A stretch of 64,000 nucleotides of DNA from Saprospiraceae bacterium. Lineage in GTDB: Bacteria; Bacteroidota; Bacteroidia; Chitinophagales; Saprospiraceae. Positions 51,840 to 61,442 of the stretch are shown here, one piece after another. Where the stretch lies: the NCBI GenBank assembly GCA_028285545.1, contig JANQPA010000018.1, forward strand, positions 310,001 to 374,000, written 5' to 3'. Every line of letters begins with the position of its first letter. The first letter of the stretch is position 1. The position numbers were made by a program, and so were the translations under genes. The notes below the pieces were generated by a model. It was given only the letters and a program-made list of their open reading frames with translations, was not told the origin of the DNA and made no database searches.

Positions 51840-53504
51840 TTGGCACGTTCGCAAAGACATATTATCCAAAGGTTAGAAGTTAATTTGGAAACCAACCATC
51901 GAGAGGGTGCCCAAATTAAAGGAGATCAATTCTCTCAATTGCTGAAAAATGACTTTTTACCAAGACTGGAAAAAAATTTCGATACATTAGTAAGTCACAA
52001 TATCCATATCAGGCTCGACAAATTAGAATTAACTGTACATTGGGATGGAGAAGAGAAAAATAAAGCCATCTTAGTCCAACAGTTAATTGAACAGGTTCAA
52101 ACTGAAGTACAACAAAGGCTATCCGCTATAAATACAAAGTCTTTTATTGATTTTAGTAAAAGTTCCAAAGAACAAAGTTTTTTAGAGTGTTGGTACTATT
52201 TCTTAAGGACCGGTTCTTTGCCATGGTGGTGCAGAAAAATGTCCCAAAAGGAATGGATATTCAATTTACATGGGGCCATAGAAAAACAGCCTGAAATATT
52301 TCAAATTGGTTTGCGTAAGGTTTTATCTTCCAATCCTGAAGCCTCAAAACGATTACTTTGGCAACATTCAGACCAGACCCTCCTGCTGATCTTTAAAAAA
52401 CTCTTTACTAATGTGAACATATCTCAATTAGTGAATTTGGCCTTAAGCAGTAAAGAGGATTTTCATACAATCCAAAAAAAATTAAAGGCGGAACAGGAGA
52501 GATTAGACCAAAAAGCTTTTGAGATTCTATTGGCTTTTTGGAAAAACCTAGAAGAAATTTCAGAACGCAGTCCCCTTCAAGTAAGGAGGAAAAGTTTGAA
52601 AGAAAAGTTTTATAAGAACCTATTAGAATTTTGGGTCAAAGGAGAAAAACTTTCAAATAATACTGAGCTGTTCTCACAAATTGTTAAAAGGTGGACCTCT
52701 GAAATGGAGAGAATCAGGCTTTTAAAGATCTGGTTACAAGATTTATTAAAAAGATTGCCTTCAAATTCTAACTTTTCATCGGAAATAGAAGCTTTAATCC
52801 GCCAATTGGATCAAAAGAAAAAGACTTTTCCATTTGAGGTTCCTAAGGAATGGGATATTAAACTTAGCCGACTAATATCAGACTTAAATAAAACTGAGAT
52901 CCATGTTTCCGATAAAATAATGGAGTATTTGGAGAAATCAAATTTGAAGACACCACCCAAACCTGATCTTTCTCCTATTAACTCGCCCTCAGAATTGCCT
53001 TTAACAGAGGGGGTTTATGTAGAAAATGCCGGATTGGTTTTATTGCATCCCTTTTTATTTTCTTTTTTCCAAACCTTGGATTTATGCGAAAGGAAGTATT
53101 TTAAAAGTGAAAAAAAACAGATACAGTCGATTTATCTGCTTCATTACCTAACTACTGGTACTACTCGGCCTTTAGAATATGAGCTTTTACTTAACAAATT
53201 ATTGTGTGGCTGGCCATTGGATAAGCCCATTAATCAAGAAATCCGGATTAGCAAAAAAATGAAGGATGAGGCTGAAAAAATGTTATCTGCCTGTTTAAAA
53301 CATTGGAAAGTGCTGCAAAAAAGTTCACCAGACGCATTAAGGGGAAATTTTTTATTGCGAGAAGGTAAGTTAATACTAAAAGACAAGGGTTGGCAACTAA
53401 TTGTAGAACGCAAAACATCGGATGTCCTTTTAGACAGCCTCCCCTGGGGAATTAGAACGATAAAACTACCCTGGATGGATGAAATTCTATTTGTAGAATG
53501 GTGA
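51840..53504 (+). CDS. Contractile injection system tape measure protein (Afp14/Pvc14-like), TTG start
   Basis: A 554-aa protein. The N-terminal HIIQRLEVNLET and C-terminal NAGLVLLHPFLFSFFQTLDL, YLLHYLTTGTTRPLEYELLLNKLLCG and DSLPWGIRTIKLPWMD are the landmarks of the eCIS tape-measure family, which sets the length of tube and sheath. The middle is helical and charged. The only plausible start is the TTG at 51840, three bases after the previous stop; no ATG occurs before the conserved N-terminus. The moderate length suggests a particle of moderate length, an inference from how tape measures work. Confidence 0.93.
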   Translation: MARSQRHIIQRLEVNLETNHREGAQIKGDQFSQLLKNDFLPRLEKNFDTLVSHNIHIRLDKLELTVHWDGEEKNKAILVQQLIEQVQTEVQQRLSAINTKSFIDFSKSSKEQSFLECWYYFLRTGSLPWWCRKMSQKEWIFNLHGAIEKQPEIFQIGLRKVLSSNPEASKRLLWQHSDQTLLLIFKKLFTNVNISQLVNLALSSKEDFHTIQKKLKAEQERLDQKAFEILLAFWKNLEEISERSPLQVRRKSLKEKFYKNLLEFWVKGEKLSNNTELFSQIVKRWTSEMERIRLLKIWLQDLLKRLPSNSNFSSEIEALIRQLDQKKKTFPFEVPKEWDIKLSRLISDLNKTEIHVSDKIMEYLEKSNLKTPPKPDLSPINSPSELPLTEGVYVENAGLVLLHPFLFSFFQTLDLCERKYFKSEKKQIQSIYLLHYLTTGTTRPLEYELLLNKLLCGWPLDKPINQEIRISKKMKDEAEKMLSACLKHWKVLQKSSPDALRGNFLLREGKLILKDKGWQLIVERKTSDVLLDSLPWGIRTIKLPWMDEILFVEW

Positions 53505-53518
53505 GACAAATAAGATAA

Positions 53519-56500
53519 ATGAAAACATCTGAATCAAAGACCCATACTCAATCTTCTGTTCAAAAGCAGCAAAACAGCCCTTTCTTCCAGAAAGAGGGCG
53601 GGGAATTTAATTCAGAAGCCAAAAATGCCGAGTCAACATCTTTTTTTCAAGCATCAGCCATTCAAGCAAAATTAAAAATCGGCCAGCCTAATGACAAGTT
53701 CGAACAAGAGGCTGACCGAATGGCCGATCAGGTAGTGCAAAAATTAAATAATCCAGCTACAGAAAAAACGCCTGCCAATACAAAGCTTTCTTCCACACCT
53801 TCTATTCAAACCAAATGTTCCAAATGTGCACAGGAAGAGCAATTACAAAAAAAGGAAGAAGAGTTTTCAGAAGATGAGGAATCCATACAACGCAAGCCTA
53901 TTTTTGAAAGTGAGGGAGATCCCCCCATCAGGCGAAAACCCATCTTTGAAAGCGAAGGAGATCCTACAGTTCAGCGTAAATGCTCCAAGTGTGAATCAGA
54001 GGAAAAGATTCAGCAGAAATCAGAGGGTCCATCTGCCAATAATGCTACAACTCTCCAAAGCCAATTAAATGCTTCCAAAGGCAGAGGGAACCCATTGTCC
54101 AAATCAACCAGAAATTCAATGGAATCTGCCTTTGGGACTGATTTCAGCGGCGTTCGCATCCATACCGGATCGAATGCCATTCAGATGAGTCAGGATTTAA
54201 ATGCTAAGGCCTTCACCCATGGTTCAGATATTTATTTCAATCAAGGGAATTATAATACCGGCTCGAGTGAAGGCCAACATTTGCTGGCACATGAGTTGAC
54301 GCATACGGTGCAGCAAAATGGAAATCATATTGCAAAAGCCGAAAACGACGACTCTAACACTACTCCATCCCAATCTACTGAGGTTAACAAAGAGGTTTTG
54401 GCATCAAAGGAAGAATCAGAATATGGTAAAATCTATGAGGAGAATGGAGAAATAAAGATGGAATTGTTCAATTTCAAACTAAAAAGCAATATAAATCCTG
54501 GAGTTGGAGGCAATATGCCTGGGCCTCCTTATACTCTACAGTCTCCTGATACTAATCGAAATACTAAACAAAAAAGTGTTTGGCGAAGAGGATTAAGGGC
54601 AGTCATTAAGAGCCAATTGGAATCTTTAGCCGGATCAGGAGCGAGAGATAGACAAAAATATGTTCTGGAACTCAATTATCGACGAGCAGACACCTCAATT
54701 GTTGGAACCATTTCTCAACTTACCAATGCTGTATTGGTTCCATTCTGGAATATACATGGCAGGCCTACTACTTATCAAATTGAACACTTAATAGATTGGC
54801 AACTTGCAGGTACAAGCGTTGTAGATCATCTAGAGAATTTAATACTTCTTGATGCTAGTGCAAATATTGGACTGGGGCAAACTGTTAAAAGTAGTAAGGA
54901 AGCACATATAAGAAAGGTACTTAAGCATTACAATGGCAATGATAGTGAAAATGGGGCTAATTTGGTGACAACAGGTGTAGAAGCCCTTAGACAATATAAC
55001 ATAACCATTGATCTACCTTTTAATAGCAGGGGGATCAGGGTGATTGGAGATGTAATCACGGCTTCTCAAATTATTAATCAAAAAACAGATAGAAATCCCT
55101 TTCATAAAGATCACATTAGAATACGAAATTTTGATGTGCCAAAAGAAGGTCATTTTTTACTAAAAACTTCCAAACGAGGGGCTGGATATATGGTGCCTTA
55201 TTCAGCTAAAGGATATAAGGCAGGTAGCTTTTCTATTTATGTTGAAGGAGATGTTGAAAATCATCAAATCACAAGCCTAACATTGATTCCGGAAGTTGAT
55301 CCCAAATACATGTCCAAAAAATCATTAGGCGATGTTTATGAGGTTGAAGAAAAGAGTTTAGATGTCTTTATGGTAAAGGGCCTTAGAAACAAACTGCGCA
55401 ACCTATTTGAACTTCAAGCTTTAAGTCCGATTGAATTAGATGAAAATGAGATGGAAATTGATGATGATATGGTGCTGCGAGCAAAGGGCTTAGTGAAGTC
55501 AACAATTTCATTTTTGGAAGATTTGGACATTGGGATTGACATTACTGGGGAGGAGTTTAGCATTATTAAAGATTTTAATATCACTGAGTTAGCTGAAAAG
55601 ATTCCCGAGCCATTTAAAGTTAATAATTCAACTCTCGAACTTATTTACAATTCTAAAAAAGGACTTTCTCTAGTTGGCCGAGTAATGTTTGAAATAGGAG
55701 GTGTGGGTGAAGGTTATGTAAGAGCTTCAGTAAGAAGAAAAGGGCTCACTCTTGATGGCTCTTTTGACTTTGACAACAATTGGTTTAGCCCAGCAAATGT
55801 CAATATCAGTTATGAGGAAGGTGAATGGAGCTTTTCTGGAGAAGTTGGCCTAAAAGCCGGAAAAGTAAAGGGGATTAAGAAGGCATTGCTCAAAGTTAGC
55901 TATAAGGATAAAAAGTTCAATGCAAAAGGAACTGCACATTTAGATGTTCCAGGGATTAAAAAAGGAGAGGTTTTCGCAGAATATGATAGAAATTCAGGGG
56001 CTTTTAATATTTATGGTGATTTAGAGTTGAAAGATAATATCAAAGGAATAGAAAAGGGTTCGATAAAAGTAAAAATTGCACGTGAATCAGAAGTAGATGA
56101 TTGGAAACTTTATATTAAGGGAGAAATTGAATCAAAAATTCCGGGAATCCCATCTGTTAAACTTCAGGTCTCCTATGATGATGGGGTTTTCATTATTCAA
56201 GGTAGAATTCGTTATAGTAAAGGCATAGTTGACGGATATCTAGAGGCAGGAGTAACCAATCAGGCCGTGGATGAAGAGGGCAACCCACTACCGGAACAAA
56301 AAGAAAAGCTAACTCCTTTTGGATCAGGAAACCTGAAAGTAATTTTTGGAAAATATGTTCAAGGTACTATTGGTGGCAAACTGACCCAGGAAGGAGAAAT
56401 TGAGCTACATGGAGGAATTAAAAACCCTGATAGAGTTGCCCTTACTCAAGGTCGTTTTGTAGATATTGATCATACTCTTTATGAGAGCCCAAAAATTAAA

Positions 56501-59500
56501 ATTCCAATTCCAGGGTTGAGCCTATCGGCATTTGGAAAAACAATTGGAATAAGTTTAGAGATATTCGGAGGTGTCCGTTTTCAAGCCGAAGCAGGGCCCT
56601 TGTATTTAAACGAACTGGAGTTAAAAACAGATAGTTTTAAACCTGAGGATCCTGGTTCCACAATTATTGAAGGAAGTGCTTCTTTAGAAGTACCTGCTAA
56701 GGCTATTCTAAAAGTATATCTAAATGCAAACGCCAGGCTCAATATTATAGTAGATATAAAGCCTGGACTAATTGGAAGTATCAATCTAATTGTAGAAGGA
56801 AAAGCTAAAGGAGGAATAAAAGTCCAATGGTCGAAGGATAAAGGACTTCAACTCATTGATGCTATGGCGACCATTAATGCCAATGCTGAGTTAAAGGCTG
56901 CTCTAGAGGGGTATCTTGATATTGATCTTGATTTATGGCTGACCACCATAGACTTATATTACGAAAAATGGACCCTTGGATCAATGTCATTAGGTAAAAG
57001 TAAAAATTTTGAAGTAGGGTTTCCTTTAACATATGAAGATAATGAACCTGGAAAATTAGATTTTGAAGATTTAGATGTCGATAAACCTAATTACGAAAGT
57101 ATGGGTGAAGTCAAAAACCTGGCCAGCCAGGCAATGGGAGAAGCTACTAGTCCTCCTCCTCCCCCATCTAAAGAAGAAATCCGCATTAAGATCAGGCAAT
57201 TAGGTCCTGGTGCTGTTATTTCTGATGAAATGTTTGAATGGTTAAAAGATATTGGCGAGGAGGAAATAATCAAGAACGCAAACCGAGAGTCGTACTACAA
57301 GTGGTTGAAAAAAACATACCCTGACATGAATTTTAATTGGGTTCGTGGGGAACTTAACACATTAGATCGACAGGAATTTGAAAAATTTAAAAATGAACTT
57401 AGAAGGGTTGAAAAATTAAATGATATTGAAAAACGTCTCAGGCTTTATTTTTTAGTTGAAGGATTTAAGGAGGGCCATCCTTTCTTTCCTGAAGAGGAAG
57501 TAGATAGGTATGGAGAAATGGCCAAAAAGGGGGAATTGTGGAAGGAGGAAAATATCTCAGGTTCTCTTCAATTTAAATCTGACATTTCTTCTCCTAATTC
57601 ATTGCCCGACATTTCTACCTCTCTAAATTCTTCAAAAGGAAAAGGTGATCCTCTACCAGAAAATGTGCTTCCATCTATGAATACTGCTTTTAACACTGAT
57701 TTAAAAAAAGTCAGAATTCACAATGATAAGCAAGCTCACCAAATGAATGAGGCCTTAGGAGCTCATGCTTTTACGCATGGCCAAGACATCTACTTCAATA
57801 AGGATAGCTATAATCCTAATAGTTCTAAAGGTAAGCATCTGCTGGCTCATGAGTTGACACATACGGTGCAGCAGGGAGGAGGGGATATTAAACGTCAAGA
57901 GGACACTGAAGCTGTCAATGAATGTAGTTCATCAACCGAATTTGATCAGGTTGAAATGTGTGAGGTGCAACCTCAATACGATTTCAGTGCAACTAGTTAT
58001 TCTGGCTTAAAAATGCGAAAAGAGGAGGTTGAATCAGGTATCTGGGTAAGACAAAATTTTCAAGCAGCATTTCCTGCTGAACAGATTGATGAATTGAAGA
58101 ATGAGCTGAAGGCAATTAATGCTGAAATAACGGAAAGAATAAAGTTTATAAAGCAGGAATTCAGTAGTTGTGAAGTTAATCAATTTGACAAATTCTCCAA
58201 TTTCGCCTTAATGGAGATGGAAGAGATATTGGAAGATTTACGGAATGAAAGACTTTTTGAAAAATTGGGTTTTCTGCCATCAGAGGATGCTTCTTTAATT
58301 TCAGAGGAAAATGTGGAAACAACCTTGTCGATGGTCAGCTTCGAACGATTTAAAAGAAAGAGAAAGGCAAACGCTCCACTTTCCTTAAATAGATGTTTTT
58401 CTTATGATAACTGGACATTCCTGGAAGCATTTGATGATTTTGAGGCAATTACCAAGTTCTTGGACGAAGGCCTGGCATATGCATCCGAAAAACCTCATCT
58501 GAAAGAGACCCTTACTACTTTGAGACAAAAACTTTATGAAAAGATAGAGAAAAATTTACCTCCAGAAATTTTAACTTCTGATCTTACCAAAAATGAAGCC
58601 TATCTAAAATCCCTGTCTCCTGATGAAGCTTTGAAATTATTATATTCACTGGAATCAAGTGTTACGAATATTGAATCAAAAGATCAAAATCCAGCTTTAT
58701 GGTTTAGGGACTATAACATGATTATTCGCAATAATATGCGAGTTCTTCAATGGTATTTAGAAGAAGAAGGCATAAGATATGAAGAAATAGTTGGTCGTAC
58801 TTTAGTGAAAGATCCTAAATCTGCAAAAGATTTAGCCCTGGACCCAGTAGGGATTAGATATCAATTAAAGTCTATGTATGAGCAGGATTACGAATTTAGG
58901 CCGTTCGATATTGCAGGAATAGATCCTGAATATCAATCTATTGGTAGTAGAGTAGAGAACTTGAAATATCAATTATTTATTGGAATTCATCCTCCAGGAG
59001 CAGATCCCATTGCTTTGGCAACAATGCTGGACGAGCAATATGCTGCATTAAAACATGAAAAAGAAACTTTCCTTTCTGATTTTAAAGAAAAAGCCGAAGA
59101 GGTGGTTTTAAATATTCTTCAAGCCAGCGAAAATAAAATAAAAGCAGAAAAGATCAAGTATGGGCTTACCGAGGAAGTTATCCTTCCAGCCCACTCCGGT
59201 CCAGGTATTGATAAAGATATTAAAGAATATGGTTTGACTAATCCAGCCGAAGTCAGCGGACTTGCTGAAGGGGCCAGAAGGCTGGCGGAAAAAAGCAAAG
59301 CTATTGATGGTTTAGAGGATCAATTAGAGAGTTTAACCTTACCAGATCAGGTGAAAAAATATTCTCCATTTGCCAATTCTTTGGAACAGATGGGAGCATT
59401 TATCCTGGAAAAAATAGATGAAGAAGCTTACCAACAACACCTTTTAGCAGAGCAAAAAAGGCGTGTAAAAATAGCAGAGATACAAGAAGAACTAAAAGTA

Positions 59501-61414
59501 AAAAAAGAGGAATACCTAATGGCGAGATTGGTCGTGGAATCTGAGTTCCCAATTTTGGCTACCTGGGCCTCAAAAAATGATACCGGAACTTTGGAAAAAA
59601 TAAGCCGCGGCGTAAATGGAGAATCAATCTCAAATGATATGGCGAAAATTATTGGCACTGATCTTGATGCAAAATTGGCGAATATTAAAAAAGTAAGATC
59701 CGATTTGCATGATGGAGACATTGAGATATGGGAAATGTACGAAATTTTAGACCTGACAAGAAATGTCATGAAAGTCCCAAGATTTTCAATCTACGACACA
59801 TGGATTTGGGAGAAAAGGCGCAGTGTAAGAGAAGACAAGGATTTTTGGGATACCTTCCTTGTGGTTCTCTCTATTGGATTAGGGATTTTAGCAATTCCTT
59901 TAACTGCAGGAACCAGTGCACTTGCTGTAGGAGCGGGCTTGGCTGTGGGGGCAACCGCCCTGGCAATCGATGTACATTTATTGGCAAAAAGTTATCAGGA
60001 ATATTCTACAAAAAAAGCAATGGCGGGAACCGATTTCGACCCGGCATTATCACTTTCCCAGGAAGATCCTTCCTTATTATGGCTTGCGCTTGATATAATC
60101 GGTATTATTCCTGGCATTGGAGAGTTAGGAACAGGTGCTAAAGCTCTTTTTAAAAGTCTGAAAAAACCTGCTAAAGAATTCGCCGAAGAGTTGGCTAAAG
60201 AAGGAGCTGAGCAACTGGTTAGAAAGAAACGATCCGAATTACTCGAGGCTGCTGCGAAACAAGGCAATCATGGAGGAAAATTATCTTCAAGGCTTGCTCA
60301 TACTACGGAGAGCATGATTATCAAATCAGATATTCATAAAGCCAAAAAAGCGGCGGTAGAAGAGCTAACAGTTAATTCGGTTGCAAAACAAATAAATCTG
60401 GGCGGGGGACGAAAAGTTACCTTAACCCAGGACGGAAGAATTTTTAGATGCAGCAGTCCTTGTACCGAAATGGGGGCCTTTTATGCTGATGTGCTGATTC
60501 ATCGAACTGATTTACTAGATGAACTAGAAAATCTTCAATTTAGAATGTTTTTGCATTCTGATCCAGAGCGTTTTGCTGATGATGTGTTGGAGTTGGAAAT
60601 GAAACTTAGAAAAGCTAAAACAGAATTATTTATTACTGCAAAAGTAGCCCAAAGGGAAGATGCCATAATGGATGTCCAACGGGTTGCTGATTTTATCGAA
60701 GATACATTTGAACAACAGCTGATAGCCCGGCAGATGGTCCCACGACTTGATTATCTACGGCAATTGGATGACCCATTTAAAGCTAAAGCAGGATTGGAGA
60801 ATATGCTGAGAGATCTATTCAAAATGGAAGAGGTGACATTACCTGGTTGGGCTAAGGAATTAAACTTTCAACCATCCGGATTAGGTGATATTTCAGATCA
60901 AGGGATGCAGGAAATTATTAGTAAAATAAAAGGTAAGGCCCCAAATTCAGCAGGAATTAAGGGTGATCTTGGTGAATTTTACCATGCCAGTCAACTTGTC
61001 GATAAGCTTCCCCCCTTAGCTGCACAGCATCTTTCCTACTATATTAGAAGACAGCTAATGGATAAATTAATTGCAAAAGAGATCAATATTGTGGATTTTA
61101 TGAAAAACTTTCCTGAACAAGGAGCCAGGCAATTAATGTTTAACACTATCCATGGAAGAAGATATATAGATCATGCTATCATTCAAGATGGTGCTGTCCT
61201 TTTTAGAGAAAGTAAAAACGTTTCTTCATTTAAAATTACAAATGAATACAGTCTACAAATTGATAAGGACTTGGAATTGCTTGAAATGTTCCCAGGTTCT
61301 AAAGTCGAATGGACGATTTTTGGAAAAATTGATGAAGAGGCAGAAACATTATTAAAAAGTCTGGAAAGAAAAACTAATGGTAGATTTAGTTATAAGTTGG
61401 GTAAGTTAGATTAA
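53519..61414 (+). CDS. Giant dual-DUF4157 eCIS cargo protein with predicted C-terminal nuclease
   Basis: A 2631-aa protein. Order: an N-terminal motif LKIGQPNDKFEQEADRMAD (about 51-70); acidic repeats with CSKC pairs and RKPIFESEGDP units (98-170); DUF4157 module 1 with HELTH at 258-262; an HNH-like patch (EHLIDWQLAG around H423, then NLILLDASAN); a beta-repeat region (about 640-1175); a second DUF4157 module with HELTH at 1444-1448; helical regions; a hydrophobic segment (about 2110-2155); a pretoxin-like IIGIIPGIGELGTGAKALF (about 2191-2210); and a C-terminal RYIDHA...FRESKN with D2551, E2564 and K2566, a PD-(D/E)XK pattern. DUF4157 marks eCIS-linked cargo. The toxin activities are inferred from motifs only. 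Confidence 0.88.
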   Translation: MKTSESKTHTQSSVQKQQNSPFFQKEGGEFNSEAKNAESTSFFQASAIQAKLKIGQPNDKFEQEADRMADQVVQKLNNPATEKTPANTKLSSTPSIQTKCSKCAQEEQLQKKEEEFSEDEESIQRKPIFESEGDPPIRRKPIFESEGDPTVQRKCSKCESEEKIQQKSEGPSANNATTLQSQLNASKGRGNPLSKSTRNSMESAFGTDFSGVRIHTGSNAIQMSQDLNAKAFTHGSDIYFNQGNYNTGSSEGQHLLAHELTHTVQQNGNHIAKAENDDSNTTPSQSTEVNKEVLASKEESEYGKIYEENGEIKMELFNFKLKSNINPGVGGNMPGPPYTLQSPDTNRNTKQKSVWRRGLRAVIKSQLESLAGSGARDRQKYVLELNYRRADTSIVGTISQLTNAVLVPFWNIHGRPTTYQIEHLIDWQLAGTSVVDHLENLILLDASANIGLGQTVKSSKEAHIRKVLKHYNGNDSENGANLVTTGVEALRQYNITIDLPFNSRGIRVIGDVITASQIINQKTDRNPFHKDHIRIRNFDVPKEGHFLLKTSKRGAGYMVPYSAKGYKAGSFSIYVEGDVENHQITSLTLIPEVDPKYMSKKSLGDVYEVEEKSLDVFMVKGLRNKLRNLFELQALSPIELDENEMEIDDDMVLRAKGLVKSTISFLEDLDIGIDITGEEFSIIKDFNITELAEKIPEPFKVNNSTLELIYNSKKGLSLVGRVMFEIGGVGEGYVRASVRRKGLTLDGSFDFDNNWFSPANVNISYEEGEWSFSGEVGLKAGKVKGIKKALLKVSYKDKKFNAKGTAHLDVPGIKKGEVFAEYDRNSGAFNIYGDLELKDNIKGIEKGSIKVKIARESEVDDWKLYIKGEIESKIPGIPSVKLQVSYDDGVFIIQGRIRYSKGIVDGYLEAGVTNQAVDEEGNPLPEQKEKLTPFGSGNLKVIFGKYVQGTIGGKLTQEGEIELHGGIKNPDRVALTQGRFVDIDHTLYESPKIKIPIPGLSLSAFGKTIGISLEIFGGVRFQAEAGPLYLNELELKTDSFKPEDPGSTIIEGSASLEVPAKAILKVYLNANARLNIIVDIKPGLIGSINLIVEGKAKGGIKVQWSKDKGLQLIDAMATINANAELKAALEGYLDIDLDLWLTTIDLYYEKWTLGSMSLGKSKNFEVGFPLTYEDNEPGKLDFEDLDVDKPNYESMGEVKNLASQAMGEATSPPPPPSKEEIRIKIRQLGPGAVISDEMFEWLKDIGEEEIIKNANRESYYKWLKKTYPDMNFNWVRGELNTLDRQEFEKFKNELRRVEKLNDIEKRLRLYFLVEGFKEGHPFFPEEEVDRYGEMAKKGELWKEENISGSLQFKSDISSPNSLPDISTSLNSSKGKGDPLPENVLPSMNTAFNTDLKKVRIHNDKQAHQMNEALGAHAFTHGQDIYFNKDSYNPNSSKGKHLLAHELTHTVQQGGGDIKRQEDTEAVNECSSSTEFDQVEMCEVQPQYDFSATSYSGLKMRKEEVESGIWVRQNFQAAFPAEQIDELKNELKAINAEITERIKFIKQEFSSCEVNQFDKFSNFALMEMEEILEDLRNERLFEKLGFLPSEDASLISEENVETTLSMVSFERFKRKRKANAPLSLNRCFSYDNWTFLEAFDDFEAITKFLDEGLAYASEKPHLKETLTTLRQKLYEKIEKNLPPEILTSDLTKNEAYLKSLSPDEALKLLYSLESSVTNIESKDQNPALWFRDYNMIIRNNMRVLQWYLEEEGIRYEEIVGRTLVKDPKSAKDLALDPVGIRYQLKSMYEQDYEFRPFDIAGIDPEYQSIGSRVENLKYQLFIGIHPPGADPIALATMLDEQYAALKHEKETFLSDFKEKAEEVVLNILQASENKIKAEKIKYGLTEEVILPAHSGPGIDKDIKEYGLTNPAEVSGLAEGARRLAEKSKAIDGLEDQLESLTLPDQVKKYSPFANSLEQMGAFILEKIDEEAYQQHLLAEQKRRVKIAEIQEELKVKKEEYLMARLVVESEFPILATWASKNDTGTLEKISRGVNGESISNDMAKIIGTDLDAKLANIKKVRSDLHDGDIEIWEMYEILDLTRNVMKVPRFSIYDTWIWEKRRSVREDKDFWDTFLVVLSIGLGILAIPLTAGTSALAVGAGLAVGATALAIDVHLLAKSYQEYSTKKAMAGTDFDPALSLSQEDPSLLWLALDIIGIIPGIGELGTGAKALFKSLKKPAKEFAEELAKEGAEQLVRKKRSELLEAAAKQGNHGGKLSSRLAHTTESMIIKSDIHKAKKAAVEELTVNSVAKQINLGGGRKVTLTQDGRIFRCSSPCTEMGAFYADVLIHRTDLLDELENLQFRMFLHSDPERFADDVLELEMKLRKAKTELFITAKVAQREDAIMDVQRVADFIEDTFEQQLIARQMVPRLDYLRQLDDPFKAKAGLENMLRDLFKMEEVTLPGWAKELNFQPSGLGDISDQGMQEIISKIKGKAPNSAGIKGDLGEFYHASQLVDKLPPLAAQHLSYYIRRQLMDKLIAKEINIVDFMKNFPEQGARQLMFNTIHGRRYIDHAIIQDGAVLFRESKNVSSFKITNEYSLQIDKDLELLEMFPGSKVEWTIFGKIDEEAETLLKSLERKTNGRFSYKLGKLD

Positions 61415-61442
61415 ATATTTTTCTCACAAATTCTACACAACC

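Noticed and set aside
54290-57862. HELTH sites as active metalloprotease effectors
   Set aside because: HExxH is typical of the DUF4157 domain itself, which marks eCIS cargo generally; toxin activity is more likely in the variable regions, so no protease claim is made for it.
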